A stretch of DNA of 60,067 nt from NCBI GenBank assembly GCA_035318925.1, contig DATHDS010000004.1:1-60067 (forward strand). Reading direction: 5' to 3'. The position numbers were made by a program, and so were the translations under genes. The notes below the pieces were generated by a model, which saw only the letters and a list, made by a program, of their open reading frames with translations, had not been told where the DNA came from and did not search any database. This stretch comes from VAXT01 sp035318925. Lineage in GTDB: Bacteria; Actinomycetota; Thermoleophilia; Gaiellales; Gaiellaceae. This document shows positions 50,092 through 58,548 of this stretch, in pieces; the first letter of the stretch is position 1, and each line of letters starts with the position of its first letter.

Positions 50092-50825
50092 TGCGGCTCC
50101 TCGCGGCCGAGCTCCTCAAGATCTGGACCGCGCCCCGGACGCTCTTCGGGATCCTGCTCGCGGAAGTTGCGATCGTCCTTCTCGGGGTGATCGGGGCGCT
50201 GCACTCCGCGGTGAACGATCCTCAGCTGCCCAGGCATCTCGCGAGAGACCTCGTCGGCTTTCCAGGCACGATCTCGCTGCTCTTCACGGTCCTGCTCGGA
50301 ACCCTGATCGCGACGACCGAATACCGGCACGGAACGATCACGCTCACCTTCCTGGCGGCTCCACTGCGCGAGCGCGTCCTCGCCGCGAAGACCGGCGCGG
50401 GCCTGATCGCGAGCGTCCCGTTCGTCGGAGTGGCGCTGCTTTTGTCGTTGGGGATTGCGCAGATATGGGTCGGCGGACGGGACGACTACCACTTGGGGAG
50501 TCACGAGTGGGAGCTCGTCGGCCGCGTCTTCCTCGATGCCGCCATCGCTGCGATGATCGGCGTCTTCATCGGGGCAAGCATCAAGCGGCAGCTTGGCGCG
50601 GTCATCCTAGTCCTGGGATGGCTGTTCCCCATCGAACATGCGCTCGCGGGGCTCTTCCCGGGGACGAGGGACTACCTGGTGGGGCAGTCGATCTTCGGCA
50701 TCCTCGGGGCCAGCGGCGGGGAGGACTTGCCCTCGTTCGCCCACGGCCTCGCGGTGATCGCCGTGTACCTGGCCGGTCTGGGCGCCGTGGCGGTTGTCCT
50801 CACGCGGCGCCGCGACATCACGTAA
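50091..50825 (+). CDS. ABC-2 type transporter permease
   Basis: 244 residues with six predicted membrane helices (for example LFGILLAEVAIVLLGVIGAL, LLFTVLLGTLIATTEY, LIASVPFVGVALLLSLGI). The conserved TTEYRHGTITLTFLAAP segment after helix 2 is a hallmark of the family. It works with the ATPase encoded directly upstream. The gene ends 23 nt before the RNA methyltransferase gene. Confidence 0.9.
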   Translation: MRLLAAELLKIWTAPRTLFGILLAEVAIVLLGVIGALHSAVNDPQLPRHLARDLVGFPGTISLLFTVLLGTLIATTEYRHGTITLTFLAAPLRERVLAAKTGAGLIASVPFVGVALLLSLGIAQIWVGGRDDYHLGSHEWELVGRVFLDAAIAAMIGVFIGASIKRQLGAVILVLGWLFPIEHALAGLFPGTRDYLVGQSIFGILGASGGEDLPSFAHGLAVIAVYLAGLGAVAVVLTRRRDIT

Positions 50826-50848
50826 CGGCGGAACCCTATGCTGGTCCG

Positions 50849-52210
50849 ATGGCCGCACCCGTCCGCCAAGACGACGAGCTGGAGCTCAAGGTCGAGTCGC
50901 TCGCCTACGGCGGGAACGGCGTCGCGCGCCTGAACGGCTTTGTTCTCTTCGTCAAGCGCGGCCTGCCGGGCGACACCGTCCGCGCGCGCGTGACCAGGGT
51001 CAAGCGCAACCACGCCGAGGCGGTCGCGGTCGAGGTCGTCGAGCCCGGTGCGCCGCGGGTCGACGCGCCGTGCGAGCACTACCCGGATTGCGGCGGCTGC
51101 CGCTTCCAGGATCTCGCGTACGAGGCCCAGCTCGCAGCGAAAGCCGAGCAGGTCGAGGACGCGCTGCGCCGGATCGGCCGGCTCGACGATCCGCCGCTCG
51201 AGCCGATCCTCCCGGCGGAGTCGGTCTTCCACTACCGGAATAAGCTCGAGTACTCGTTCACCCAGACGCCGGAGGGGCCGGCCCTCGGCTTCCACCGCGC
51301 CGGGCGCTGGGACGAGGTGCTCGACATCCGCCGCTGCTGGCTGACGACCGATCTCGGGAACGCGATCCGGGAAGCGACGCGCGACTGGGCCCGGGCCGAG
51401 GGACTCGAGGCCTACGACCAGGCCGAGCACACGGGCTTCCTGCGCCACCTCGTCGTGCGCGAAGGCCGGAACACGGGCCAGACGCTCGTCCAGCTCGTGA
51501 CGGCTCCCGGCAAGCTCGACGCCGAGAGCTTCGTCGCCGCGCTCACTCGGTTCCCCGAGATCCGGTCGATCCACTGGTCCGTGAACGACCGGCCGGCGGA
51601 GGTGACGAACCTCCCGACGCAGCTGCTCTTCGGCGACGACGCGATCGAGGAACAGCTCTGCGGACTGCGCTTCCGCGTCCGCCCGAACGCGTTTCTCCAG
51701 ACGAACACCGGTATGGCGGAGCGCCTCTACGAGCTCGCGCGCGAGTACGCGCAGCTGACCGGCGAGGAGAGCGTCTACGACCTCTACTGTGGGATCGGGA
51801 CGATCGGGCTGACGCTCGCGCGCGACGCGCTGACCGTCTGGGGCGTCGAGGTCTCGGAGGAGTCGGTCGCGTGCGCGCTCGAGAACGCCGACCTGAACGG
51901 GATCACGAACGCCGCTTTCTTCGCCGGCGAGGTCGGCGATGTGATCGCGGATCTCCGTGACCGCGCAGGGGATCCCGACGTCATCGTCGTCGACCCCCCG
52001 CGCGCCGGGCTCTCCGGGAAGGCTCTGCGCCGGATCGCTCGCCTCGAGGCGAAGCGGATCGTCTACGTCTCGTGCAACCCGACGACGCTGGCCGGGAACG
52101 TCAAGGATCTCCAGGCCGAGTGGGGTTACCGGCTCGAGCGCGCGCGACCCGTGGACATGTTCCCGCACACCCCGCACATCGAGACGGTCGCGCTCCTGAC
52201 TCGCGCTTAG
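50849..52210 (+). CDS. RlmD/TrmA-family RNA (uracil-C5)-methyltransferase
   Basis: 453 residues. An N-terminal TRAM domain (about 8-65) precedes the 4Fe-4S cysteines C75, C81 and C84 (CEHYPDCGGC), with the fourth probably in RRCWL. The SAM motif is DLYCGIGTIGL and the catalytic cysteine is in YVSCNPTTLAGNV. It methylates uracil C5 in 23S rRNA or tRNA; site choice cannot be read from sequence. Its stop is 1 nt from the stop of the convergent membrane protein gene. Confidence 0.93.
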   Translation: MAAPVRQDDELELKVESLAYGGNGVARLNGFVLFVKRGLPGDTVRARVTRVKRNHAEAVAVEVVEPGAPRVDAPCEHYPDCGGCRFQDLAYEAQLAAKAEQVEDALRRIGRLDDPPLEPILPAESVFHYRNKLEYSFTQTPEGPALGFHRAGRWDEVLDIRRCWLTTDLGNAIREATRDWARAEGLEAYDQAEHTGFLRHLVVREGRNTGQTLVQLVTAPGKLDAESFVAALTRFPEIRSIHWSVNDRPAEVTNLPTQLLFGDDAIEEQLCGLRFRVRPNAFLQTNTGMAERLYELAREYAQLTGEESVYDLYCGIGTIGLTLARDALTVWGVEVSEESVACALENADLNGITNAAFFAGEVGDVIADLRDRAGDPDVIVVDPPRAGLSGKALRRIARLEAKRIVYVSCNPTTLAGNVKDLQAEWGYRLERARPVDMFPHTPHIETVALLTRA

Positions 52211-52211
52211 G

Positions 52212-52964
52212 TCAGCGGGCTCGCTCCGAGCTCAGGGAGCCCCACGCGTTCTGGGCCCGGACCTTCTTCCAGAGCAGGTCCGCGTTCGGGGCGAGAAAGC
52301 CGAGCGCCAGGAGCGGGAGCGCCGGGAGCCCGTTGAGGTCGAAGTAGACGGTCAGGGCCATCGTCGCGCCGAAGGAGAGCGTTAGCGTCACCCACGTCAG
52401 CCGGGTGCGCAGGTCCCAGCGAGCGGTCGCGGCCAGGAAGAGGGCGAAGAAGAGGAGGTCGGGGAGGCCGAGCTGCGCGGTGTTCTGCTCGCCGGGCACC
52501 CGAAAGGCGAACGAGAACGTGGTGAAGAGCTCTCGCTGGTGCGTGATGATGTGCTTCGTCGGCCCGCGCCAGACCGAGTACGCGTCGACCCACGGAATGA
52601 TCAGGGCGACGAGCATCACCCAGGCCGGGGTCTCGAAGTAGGTCAGGAACCACCACGCGAGCAGCGTGACGGCCCCGAGCTTCGCGAAGTTCGCGACCGT
52701 GTCGACGCCGGCGAAGTCGAGCCCCGCGGCGAGCAGCGCGACGGCGACCCCGGCCGGCAGCAGGTACGGGGCGCGCCAGACCGGGAGCGCAAGGTAGACG
52801 AGGCCGAAGACCGCCGGGATGACGAGGAAGGCAAGGATCACAACCTCCCACCAGATCGTGAAGTTCGGCAGCGACTCGGAGACGGCGTAGTAGACGCCGA
52901 GGACGACCGCGAGCAGGGCGAAGGCCCCGGCCCGAAGGCTTAGTAAGGAGGAAGCTCGGCCCAC
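52212..52964 (-). CDS. multi-pass membrane protein, 250 aa
   Basis: About seven or eight membrane helices with Trp- and Leu-rich segments (LLAVVLGVYYAVSESLPNF; WVMLVALIIPWVDAYSVWRG; GFLAPNADLLWKKVRAQ). No transporter motif is recognised. The GTG at 52964 is used because the in-frame sequence upstream is part of structured element copy 2, whose tail supplies the purine-rich site. The family appears confined to actinobacteria, by impression only. Confidence 0.7.
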   Translation of the reverse strand: MGRASSLLSLRAGAFALLAVVLGVYYAVSESLPNFTIWWEVVILAFLVIPAVFGLVYLALPVWRAPYLLPAGVAVALLAAGLDFAGVDTVANFAKLGAVTLLAWWFLTYFETPAWVMLVALIIPWVDAYSVWRGPTKHIITHQRELFTTFSFAFRVPGEQNTAQLGLPDLLFFALFLAATARWDLRTRLTWVTLTLSFGATMALTVYFDLNGLPALPLLALGFLAPNADLLWKKVRAQNAWGSLSSERAR

Positions 52965-52966
52965 CA

Positions 52967-53123
52967 CCCCTCGCGTCCCTGGCCGGCGACCGCTCACGCC
53001 GGGCGGAGCCCGGCTCCGCGGTCGCCTGACGCCGCTGGCGGCACGGTGCTCTCCGGGCCCGTGCTAGGAGGCACTGTTCCCTCCGGCCCCGCACCGCCAG
53101 CGGCGCCCCAGGAACCCGAGGGG
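52967..53123. repeat. structured dispersed element, copy 2 (157 bp)
   Basis: Same plan as copy 1: ends CCCCTCG/CGAGGGG, stem GGCGACCGC/GCGGTCGCC (52985-52993 with 53018-53026) around GCCGGGC-GGA-GCCCGGC, CCGCTGGCGG/CCGCCAGCGG, and GTGC-TAGGAG-GCAC. Between copies, paired bases change together in at least five places, while loops and the CCGCTGGCGG stem stay the same. It starts 3 nt upstream of the membrane protein gene and lies 13 nt beyond the UDG-like gene. Confidence 0.85.
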
Positions 53124-53136
53124 ACGGAATCCGCGT

Positions 53137-53733
53137 TCAATACGGGGGAAGCTCGGCCCACCAGGGACCCAGGGCCTTGAAAGCGTTCCAAAATTGTGTC
53201 TTCGAAGGCTGCTCGTCGAGTGCGGTGTCGATGTCGGGGACGTAGAGCATCTGGACTGTTGGCGTCCAGTCCTGGATTGTGCCCGCCTCGGCGGTGATCT
53301 CGTCGGCAAGCGGGAACTCCAGCCCGTTCAGGAAGGCGAGCGCGTCCGCGCCCATGACGACGACGAGCTTCGGCTGGACGATGTGCAGCTCACGGACGAG
53401 GAACGGCCGAGCCTCGTCCTCGTCCTCGTCGGCGAACTTGAGGCAGTTCGTGCCGTAGATCGAGAGCGGATCGACGTGCAGCCGCTGGAGCGACTTGAGG
53501 ACCGCCTGGCCCGCCCGGCCGTAGAAGGCCACGCCCTCCTGCACCTCCGCCGGTTGCGGGCGGTGCTTGAGGAGGAAGACGTCCGCACGCGGGTGGCCCG
53601 AGCCGAGCACCGGCACGCGCTCGCCCTTGCCGGCGCGCGCGATCTCGTCACCGAGCTCGTTGATCTCGGAGATCGCCTTCTTGAGGTATTTCTCGTAGAT
53701 CTCGTCGGTGGATGCAGAGGTCACAGAGGCCAC
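53137..53733 (-). CDS. uracil-DNA-glycosylase superfamily protein with altered motifs
   Basis: 198 residues of the UDG family 4/5 fold by pattern: PVLGSGHPRADVFLLK, EGVAFYGRAGQAVLKSLQRL, TNCLKF, HIVQPKLVVVMGADALAFL. The family motif A (GEAPG..E) is replaced by LGSGHPRAD and the HPSP motif B by LYVPDIDTALDE. No 4Fe-4S cysteine set is apparent. So either it uses different residues or it is not a uracil glycosylase. The C-terminal ALGPWWAELPPY looks conserved. Likely DNA binding, cytosolic. Confidence 0.75.
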   Translation of the reverse strand: MASVTSASTDEIYEKYLKKAISEINELGDEIARAGKGERVPVLGSGHPRADVFLLKHRPQPAEVQEGVAFYGRAGQAVLKSLQRLHVDPLSIYGTNCLKFADEDEDEARPFLVRELHIVQPKLVVVMGADALAFLNGLEFPLADEITAEAGTIQDWTPTVQMLYVPDIDTALDEQPSKTQFWNAFKALGPWWAELPPY

Positions 53734-53786
53734 GTTTCCAGTTCTCTCCTAGCGGACTCTTTCCTCGCCGGAGCGTCCAAGCCCGA

Positions 53787-54932
53787 TCAGTCGCTCTCGG
53801 ACACAGCCACTTCCGCTGCGATCTCGAACATCTCCCCAAACGGAGCAGTCTTCAGGCTCTCGCGAATGACATCTTCAGGTTCCCGGTCGTCAGAAAACGG
53901 TGATTCGTACGACGACACCGCAGCAATTTGCTCAGCGAGGAAAACCGGCCAGTTCTCCTTTCTCATCTCGACGATCACTCCGCCAATGTCCTGAGCTAGG
54001 GCGACAATTGAACTGTTCTCCGCAATGCTGTCGCCTACGACGAACGGCAGCGCGTCAACATTTTCTCCTTCCAGTTCGATCATGCGCTCGAAGCGGGAGA
54101 TCTTGTCCAGCAAGATCTCTGGGTTTCCGGTGCCGATGAAGCCGATATCGAAGCGGATGGCAACATCATCGCTCACGAGCGCTGTCGCGTCGCTCTCGCG
54201 GCGCTCCTTCTCGGATGCAAGCCAGAAGAGGTTCTTGCCGGCCTCAGGCTTGACCTCCCGCTCGCAATACTCAAATCCGAGAACATGAAGAACACCTGCT
54301 AAGACCAGTTTTTCAAAGAGTTTTCCATAGAGGGATTTCTCCGAACCCCTGATCGTTAGGGCCGCTTGTCCTATTGCAGTCATGAGGGCAAGAGCGGTCG
54401 GCCAGTCCATCTCGGCCCGCGTGCCCTCGATTGTGAGCTCGCCTGATAATTCGCCATGTGCCTGGCGCGCTGCGTCAGCGGCTTGAGACAAAACGGATTC
54501 GAAGGTGTCGGCGTAGTCGCTCAGCGCTTCCTGATCTGATCGAAGGACGTTCTGAAACTGCTTGTCTGTTAGACCCAGCCCCCACTGCAGCAGCCAGCGG
54601 TGCTCCTTGCTAAGAGGTCGCTGGGTCCTTTCGTGGGCCAGGGTCCCGGCCAACCCCGCCGGGAGAGACGAATCGGCTGCCTTTGCCAAAACGTAGGTCT
54701 TGAGCAACGCCGCACTCAGCAGAGTTACGCGGGTTCGTGTATAGGCCTCGGTGACAGCCCGAACGTTGGCTCCGCAAAGAATGTCTCCGACGACGTCAAA
54801 GATTCCATCAGGCCCGAGGCGGCGAAGGACATCATCTCCCCGGACATCTACAAGTTCCCGACCAGCCTGGGGGAACAGGTCACGGAATGACACCGGCCTA
54901 GCATAGGGGCCTAACTTGTGAGTGGGTCGCAC
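53787..54932 (-). CDS. type II restriction endonuclease, CfrBI-like
   Basis: 381 residues. The segment VAIRFDIGFIGTGNPEILLDKISRFE has an acidic residue and lysine spacing like the PD-(D/E)xK core, described by RFDIGFIGTGNPE and LDKISRF. It resembles R.CfrBI-type enzymes, which cut at CCWWGG. The middle (LAGTLAHERTQRPLSKEHRW) is helical. DNA here is clearly AT-richer than its surroundings (for example near 54300-54360), suggesting transfer. It overlaps the methyltransferase 3' end by 22 nt with a GTG start. Recognition specificity is inference from family. Confidence 0.75.
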   Translation of the reverse strand: MRPTHKLGPYARPVSFRDLFPQAGRELVDVRGDDVLRRLGPDGIFDVVGDILCGANVRAVTEAYTRTRVTLLSAALLKTYVLAKAADSSLPAGLAGTLAHERTQRPLSKEHRWLLQWGLGLTDKQFQNVLRSDQEALSDYADTFESVLSQAADAARQAHGELSGELTIEGTRAEMDWPTALALMTAIGQAALTIRGSEKSLYGKLFEKLVLAGVLHVLGFEYCEREVKPEAGKNLFWLASEKERRESDATALVSDDVAIRFDIGFIGTGNPEILLDKISRFERMIELEGENVDALPFVVGDSIAENSSIVALAQDIGGVIVEMRKENWPVFLAEQIAAVSSYESPFSDDREPEDVIRESLKTAPFGEMFEIAAEVAVSESD

Positions 54933-56083
54933 CCGACGCAGCTCACGCGTGCTGCCTCAGAGCCTAGCCAGCCAACCGCGTTCGACCGAATCGCCTCGAC
55001 GTAGGCCGGATCGATCTCGGACAGGACGAAGCGGCGGCTCAGGTGAACGGCCGCCTCCCCGACCGTGCCGACTCCGGCAAACGGGTCGAGCACCACGTCT
55101 TCGAGAAACGAGTAGTAGCGAATCACCCGCTCGGCAAGCTCCATCGGGAAGACGGCGGGATGGAGCGGGTGGCTCGCAGGCTTGATCTTCCAGACGTTCG
55201 TGCGCTCGTAGCCGTTTTCGATGCGCGACCGGCGGACGAGCTCCTGGTCGGGGTGCGTTCGAATGTGCCAGTCGATCAGCCGGGGAGTCTGCTTCCGATA
55301 GACGAGCACGTACTCCGTTACCGGCACCGCTTTGTACTGAAGTGGGTTCCGGTCGGCTGCGAACCGTCGCCCTCGCCCGGTCGCCCAGCCGGCCCCCTCC
55401 GGCTTCTCCCAGATGATGTCGTCGATGAAGTCGAAGCCCTCCTCGATGAAGAGCCGGTGCATGTCGAACGGTACGGCGATCCGTCGCGATGACTCGGAGC
55501 GCCTCGCCCGACGTACCAGGATCGGAGCGATGTTCATGACGAAGAAGCGGCCCTCTTGCAAGAGTCTGTGACAGCTCCGGATGACGTCCCGAATGCTTTC
55601 TAGATAGGCGTCGTACGAGGCGAAGTCGCTGTAGTCAGGTCGCGCATTGAAGTAGGGAGGCGACGTGAACACGAGATCCACTGAGCCGGGTGGCAACGAC
55701 TTGAGCGTCTCGTTCGAGTCGCCGCAGAGAATCGTGTTCGGTAGCGACGAGAGCTCGACCTTCGCGCGGTTTGCCCGCTCTCCGACCGGGCTTGGTCTCG
55801 TTGCGGCAAGCCGCTCGGCGACGACTTCCGGATTGCTGCCACGGGTCTCGTCGATCGTGCCGGCTCGCGCGTCGATTACGACCTCGCCGACCTTGCTTCC
55901 GTGGGCAACAAGAGGCACCCGCCACACGTGATAGCGGTCGTCGATCTCGGGTAGCCCGAATTCGTACGGCTGATCGAGCTTCCAGCGGTCGGTGTGCTCT
56001 CGCGCGAGCTCCTTCGCATCGGTCACGGTCCGCACCGCATAGCCGCGCTGGGTTGCAACTGTTGGCATCTTAGACAACTGCAT
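54911..56083 (-). CDS. DNA methyltransferase (N4-cytosine/N6-adenine, beta-class)
   Basis: 390 residues. Motif IV TSPPYF at about 140-145 precedes the SAM motif DPFAGVGTVGEAA at about 345, the beta-class order; TSPPY is typical of N4-cytosine enzymes, as is M.CfrBI. An N-terminal ~100-residue extension with no motif precedes it. It is the cognate modification enzyme of the downstream endonuclease. Start may be the ATG at 56068 instead of 56083. Presence of both genes intact argues for an active R-M system. Confidence 0.88.
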   Translation of the reverse strand: MQLSKMPTVATQRGYAVRTVTDAKELAREHTDRWKLDQPYEFGLPEIDDRYHVWRVPLVAHGSKVGEVVIDARAGTIDETRGSNPEVVAERLAATRPSPVGERANRAKVELSSLPNTILCGDSNETLKSLPPGSVDLVFTSPPYFNARPDYSDFASYDAYLESIRDVIRSCHRLLQEGRFFVMNIAPILVRRARRSESSRRIAVPFDMHRLFIEEGFDFIDDIIWEKPEGAGWATGRGRRFAADRNPLQYKAVPVTEYVLVYRKQTPRLIDWHIRTHPDQELVRRSRIENGYERTNVWKIKPASHPLHPAVFPMELAERVIRYYSFLEDVVLDPFAGVGTVGEAAVHLSRRFVLSEIDPAYVEAIRSNAVGWLGSEAARVSCVGCDPLTS

Positions 56084-56116
56084 GGACTCTACAACTGGGA
56101 TCGGACAACCCCAGTC

Positions 56117-57865
56117 TCATCGCACTCGCTCTTTGACCTGGGCGACCCACTTCAGCGATTGCAGGTAGGCGAGCGACCTCGGGCGGCGCAGGATCTCGGC
56201 CGAGCGCAGGCTGAGCATGAACTCCTCCCGGTCGTCGAAAGCCCGCATGCGCAGGCCCCCGGTGCCGAGGCCCTGGACCACGTGAGCGTCCGAGCCCGCG
56301 CCCATCGTCAGGTTGTACTTGCGCGCGAAGCGGAGCGCCTCGTCGTTGTAGGCCTCAAAGAGCAGGCGGGCGTTGTAGACCTCGAAGACGTCGATGTCGG
56401 CCAGGTGCCGATGGAGGGTGGCGGGGTCCGCGATCGCGTGCAGGCGGTCGAAGGGGTGGGGGACGTAGACGAGGCCGCCCTGCTCCTTGATCGCCTTGAC
56501 GGTGTCCGCGAACGACATGCCCCGCGGGATCTCCTCGGAGAGGAAGAGCCCGATCACCTCGCCCTGCCCGTCGGTCTTCACCTCTTCGCCCGGGATGACG
56601 ATGAGGCCGCGCTCGCGCGCGAGCTCGACCGCCTCGAGCGCCCCGCCGAACACGTTGTGGTCGGTGACCGCGATCGCGCCGAGCCCGATCGCCTCGGCCT
56701 GGTCGAGCATCTGCTCGACCTCGACCGCGCAATCGCTCGACCACGAGGTGTGCAGGTGGAGGTCGGCGAGGATCCACTCCCGGTCGGCGAGCGGCTGATC
56801 CGACTTTGCAACAGACTGTTGCAAAGACCCCTTGCGGCGCTTGCCGAGTCCGGTGTAGATCTCTTCGAGCTCGGCCGCGACATCCGCGAAGGTCTTGCCC
56901 TCCACGCTCCGCCGCGCCTCCTCGGAGAGCTGGCGCCGCAGCGGGTCGTTCTCGGCCAGCCGCGCAAGCGCGGCGGCGGCGAGCTCGGGCTGCTCGTGGA
57001 CACCCGGCGGTGAGGCGATTGCAGCGCCGGCGGCAGCCGCCTCGAGCGAGACGCGGGAGAGGCCTTCGAGGGCGGGGACGAAGATTGCGGCCTCGTTCAG
57101 GATCGCCGCGCGGCTTCTCCCGTCCCGAGCCGTGCGCACGTGCGCACGGCCCCGCAGCCTCGCCGGGATCGTCGGCCGCCCGGCGAGCGACTTCGTCCGC
57201 AGGAAGACGAGCTCCCAGTCGGGCAGCTGGCGCAGGGCGCGCACAACGGCTCTCGACAGCGGCCGCTCCGCCGGCCGCCACTCGAGGACGACGAGCTTCC
57301 GCTTCGCCGCCGGCTTGAAGAGCTCGGTGTCGACGCCCTCTTCGACGATCCGGTACTCGCCGGGGAAGCGCTGCGCGGCCGCGTGCGCGGCTACCGGGGA
57401 GGCCGCGACGAGCGCGTCGGTGCGCGTGAGCAGCCGCTCTCGCTGTGCGCGGCCCGGCGGGTAGCCGAGTCGCTCCGGCGAGAAGAAGCTCGCCACGGTG
57501 AGCGCACGCGCGTCGCGCAGCGCGACGTACGAGAGGCTCGGGAGCCCGGGCTCGAAGCCGTGGACGACGTCGAACTCGCCCCAGGTGAGCGCCGCCGAGA
57601 GGTTCGCCCGCACGCCAACCGGCAGGCCGATCCGGCTCCGGCGGGAAATCGGAACGGCGGGCCCGACCGCAATCAGCGGCGCGCCGGCACCGTCGCGCAG
57701 GGCGCGGCGGCCTGCGGCGAGGTCGGCGGCGCGGTTCGACGGGGCGAGCACGGTCACCGTGTGCCCGCGGTCCCGCAGCGCCGTCGCGACGCCGGCTACG
57801 TGCTCGTTGATGTCATGGGGCTGCGACCACGCGAACGGGGTCACGAGGCAGATACGAAGGGGCAC
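56117..57865 (-). CDS. glycosyltransferase (GT4)-PHP-domain fusion protein
   Basis: 582 residues. The first ~350 form a GT4-like glycosyltransferase: CLVTPFAWSQPHDINEHVAGV, the mid EEGVDTELFKP, and EGLSRVSLEAAAAGAAI in the nucleotide-sugar domain. The rest (about 360-582) is a PHP phosphoesterase with DLHLHTSWSSDC, TDHNVFGG, PGEEV, PHPFDRL and GSDAH, a complete metal-ligand set. The fusion suggests coupled sugar transfer and phosphate removal, perhaps on an inositol-phosphate or lipid sugar, given ino1 nearby. Divergent TetR gene begins 37 nt away. Confidence 0.88.
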   Translation of the reverse strand: MPLRICLVTPFAWSQPHDINEHVAGVATALRDRGHTVTVLAPSNRAADLAAGRRALRDGAGAPLIAVGPAVPISRRSRIGLPVGVRANLSAALTWGEFDVVHGFEPGLPSLSYVALRDARALTVASFFSPERLGYPPGRAQRERLLTRTDALVAASPVAAHAAAQRFPGEYRIVEEGVDTELFKPAAKRKLVVLEWRPAERPLSRAVVRALRQLPDWELVFLRTKSLAGRPTIPARLRGRAHVRTARDGRSRAAILNEAAIFVPALEGLSRVSLEAAAAGAAIASPPGVHEQPELAAAALARLAENDPLRRQLSEEARRSVEGKTFADVAAELEEIYTGLGKRRKGSLQQSVAKSDQPLADREWILADLHLHTSWSSDCAVEVEQMLDQAEAIGLGAIAVTDHNVFGGALEAVELARERGLIVIPGEEVKTDGQGEVIGLFLSEEIPRGMSFADTVKAIKEQGGLVYVPHPFDRLHAIADPATLHRHLADIDVFEVYNARLLFEAYNDEALRFARKYNLTMGAGSDAHVVQGLGTGGLRMRAFDDREEFMLSLRSAEILRRPRSLAYLQSLKWVAQVKERVR

Positions 57866-57902
57866 TTTCCCCGAGTCTAGTCCCCTGTTCTAGAGTTGGA
57901 TC

Positions 57903-58502
57903 GTGCCTGCGGCCACTCAGGAAGAGAAGCGACGCCAGATCCTCGACGCCGCAGTCCGCGCCTTCGCGCGCAAGGGCTACCACGCGTGCCGCGTCGGCGA
58001 GATCGCCGAGGAAGCGGGGGTCGCCTACGGCCTGATCTACCACTACTTCGGCTCGAAGGAAGAACTGCTCGAGACGATCTTCCGGGACACCTGGACGCAG
58101 ATGCTGGCGCGCGTGCGCGAGGTCCAGGAGGAGGGCGGCCCGGCCGGCGAGCAGGTGCGCAAGGTGACCGCGCTGCTCCTCCGCACGTGGCGTCGAGATC
58201 CCGACCTCGTGCGCGTGCTCGTCCACGAGGTGACGCGCAGCCCCGAACAGCTGCCCCGACAGGTGGAGGAGATCTCTCATGCCTACGAGGCGCTCGAAAG
58301 CATCGTCGCCCACGGGCAGCAGACAGGCGAGTTTCGGGACGACTTCGACGCGCAACTGGCGGCGACGATCTTCTACGGCGCGCTCGAAGAGATCCTGACC
58401 GGATGGGTGATGGGGCAGCTGCCAGACACGGACGAGGACATCGCAAGAGCGGAGCAGGTCGTGACCGGCCTCATCTGCGACGGCCTCGCCCCCCGCGCCT
58501 AG
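57903..58502 (+). CDS. TetR/AcrR-family transcriptional regulator
   Basis: 199 residues. The helix-turn-helix is at about 12-58 (RRQILDAAVRAFARKGYHAC through EEAGVAYGLIYHYFGSKEEL). The ligand domain includes HEVTRSPEQLPRQVEEI and FYGALEEILTGWVMGQL, resembling fatty-acid-responsive FadR-type TetR repressors. GTG start. It probably regulates itself and the divergent fusion gene through the 37-nt intergenic space. Confidence 0.88.
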   Translation: MPAATQEEKRRQILDAAVRAFARKGYHACRVGEIAEEAGVAYGLIYHYFGSKEELLETIFRDTWTQMLARVREVQEEGGPAGEQVRKVTALLLRTWRRDPDLVRVLVHEVTRSPEQLPRQVEEISHAYEALESIVAHGQQTGEFRDDFDAQLAATIFYGALEEILTGWVMGQLPDTDEDIARAEQVVTGLICDGLAPRA

Positions 58503-58506
58503 TTTT

Positions 58507-58541
58507 CGGACCTGTCCAGGGCCAGGCCCTGGACAGGTCCG
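58507..58541. terminator. perfect 17-bp palindrome between convergent genes
   Basis: CGGACCTGTCCAGGGCC (58507-58523), one central A, then GGCCCTGGACAGGTCCG (58525-58541). It stands between the convergent stops of the TetR gene (58502) and ino1 (58549). A bidirectional terminator or a REP-type repeat; the same 16+1+16 layout and outer GGACCTGTC recur at 43383. Confidence 0.75.
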
Positions 58542-58548
58542 ATTAGGA

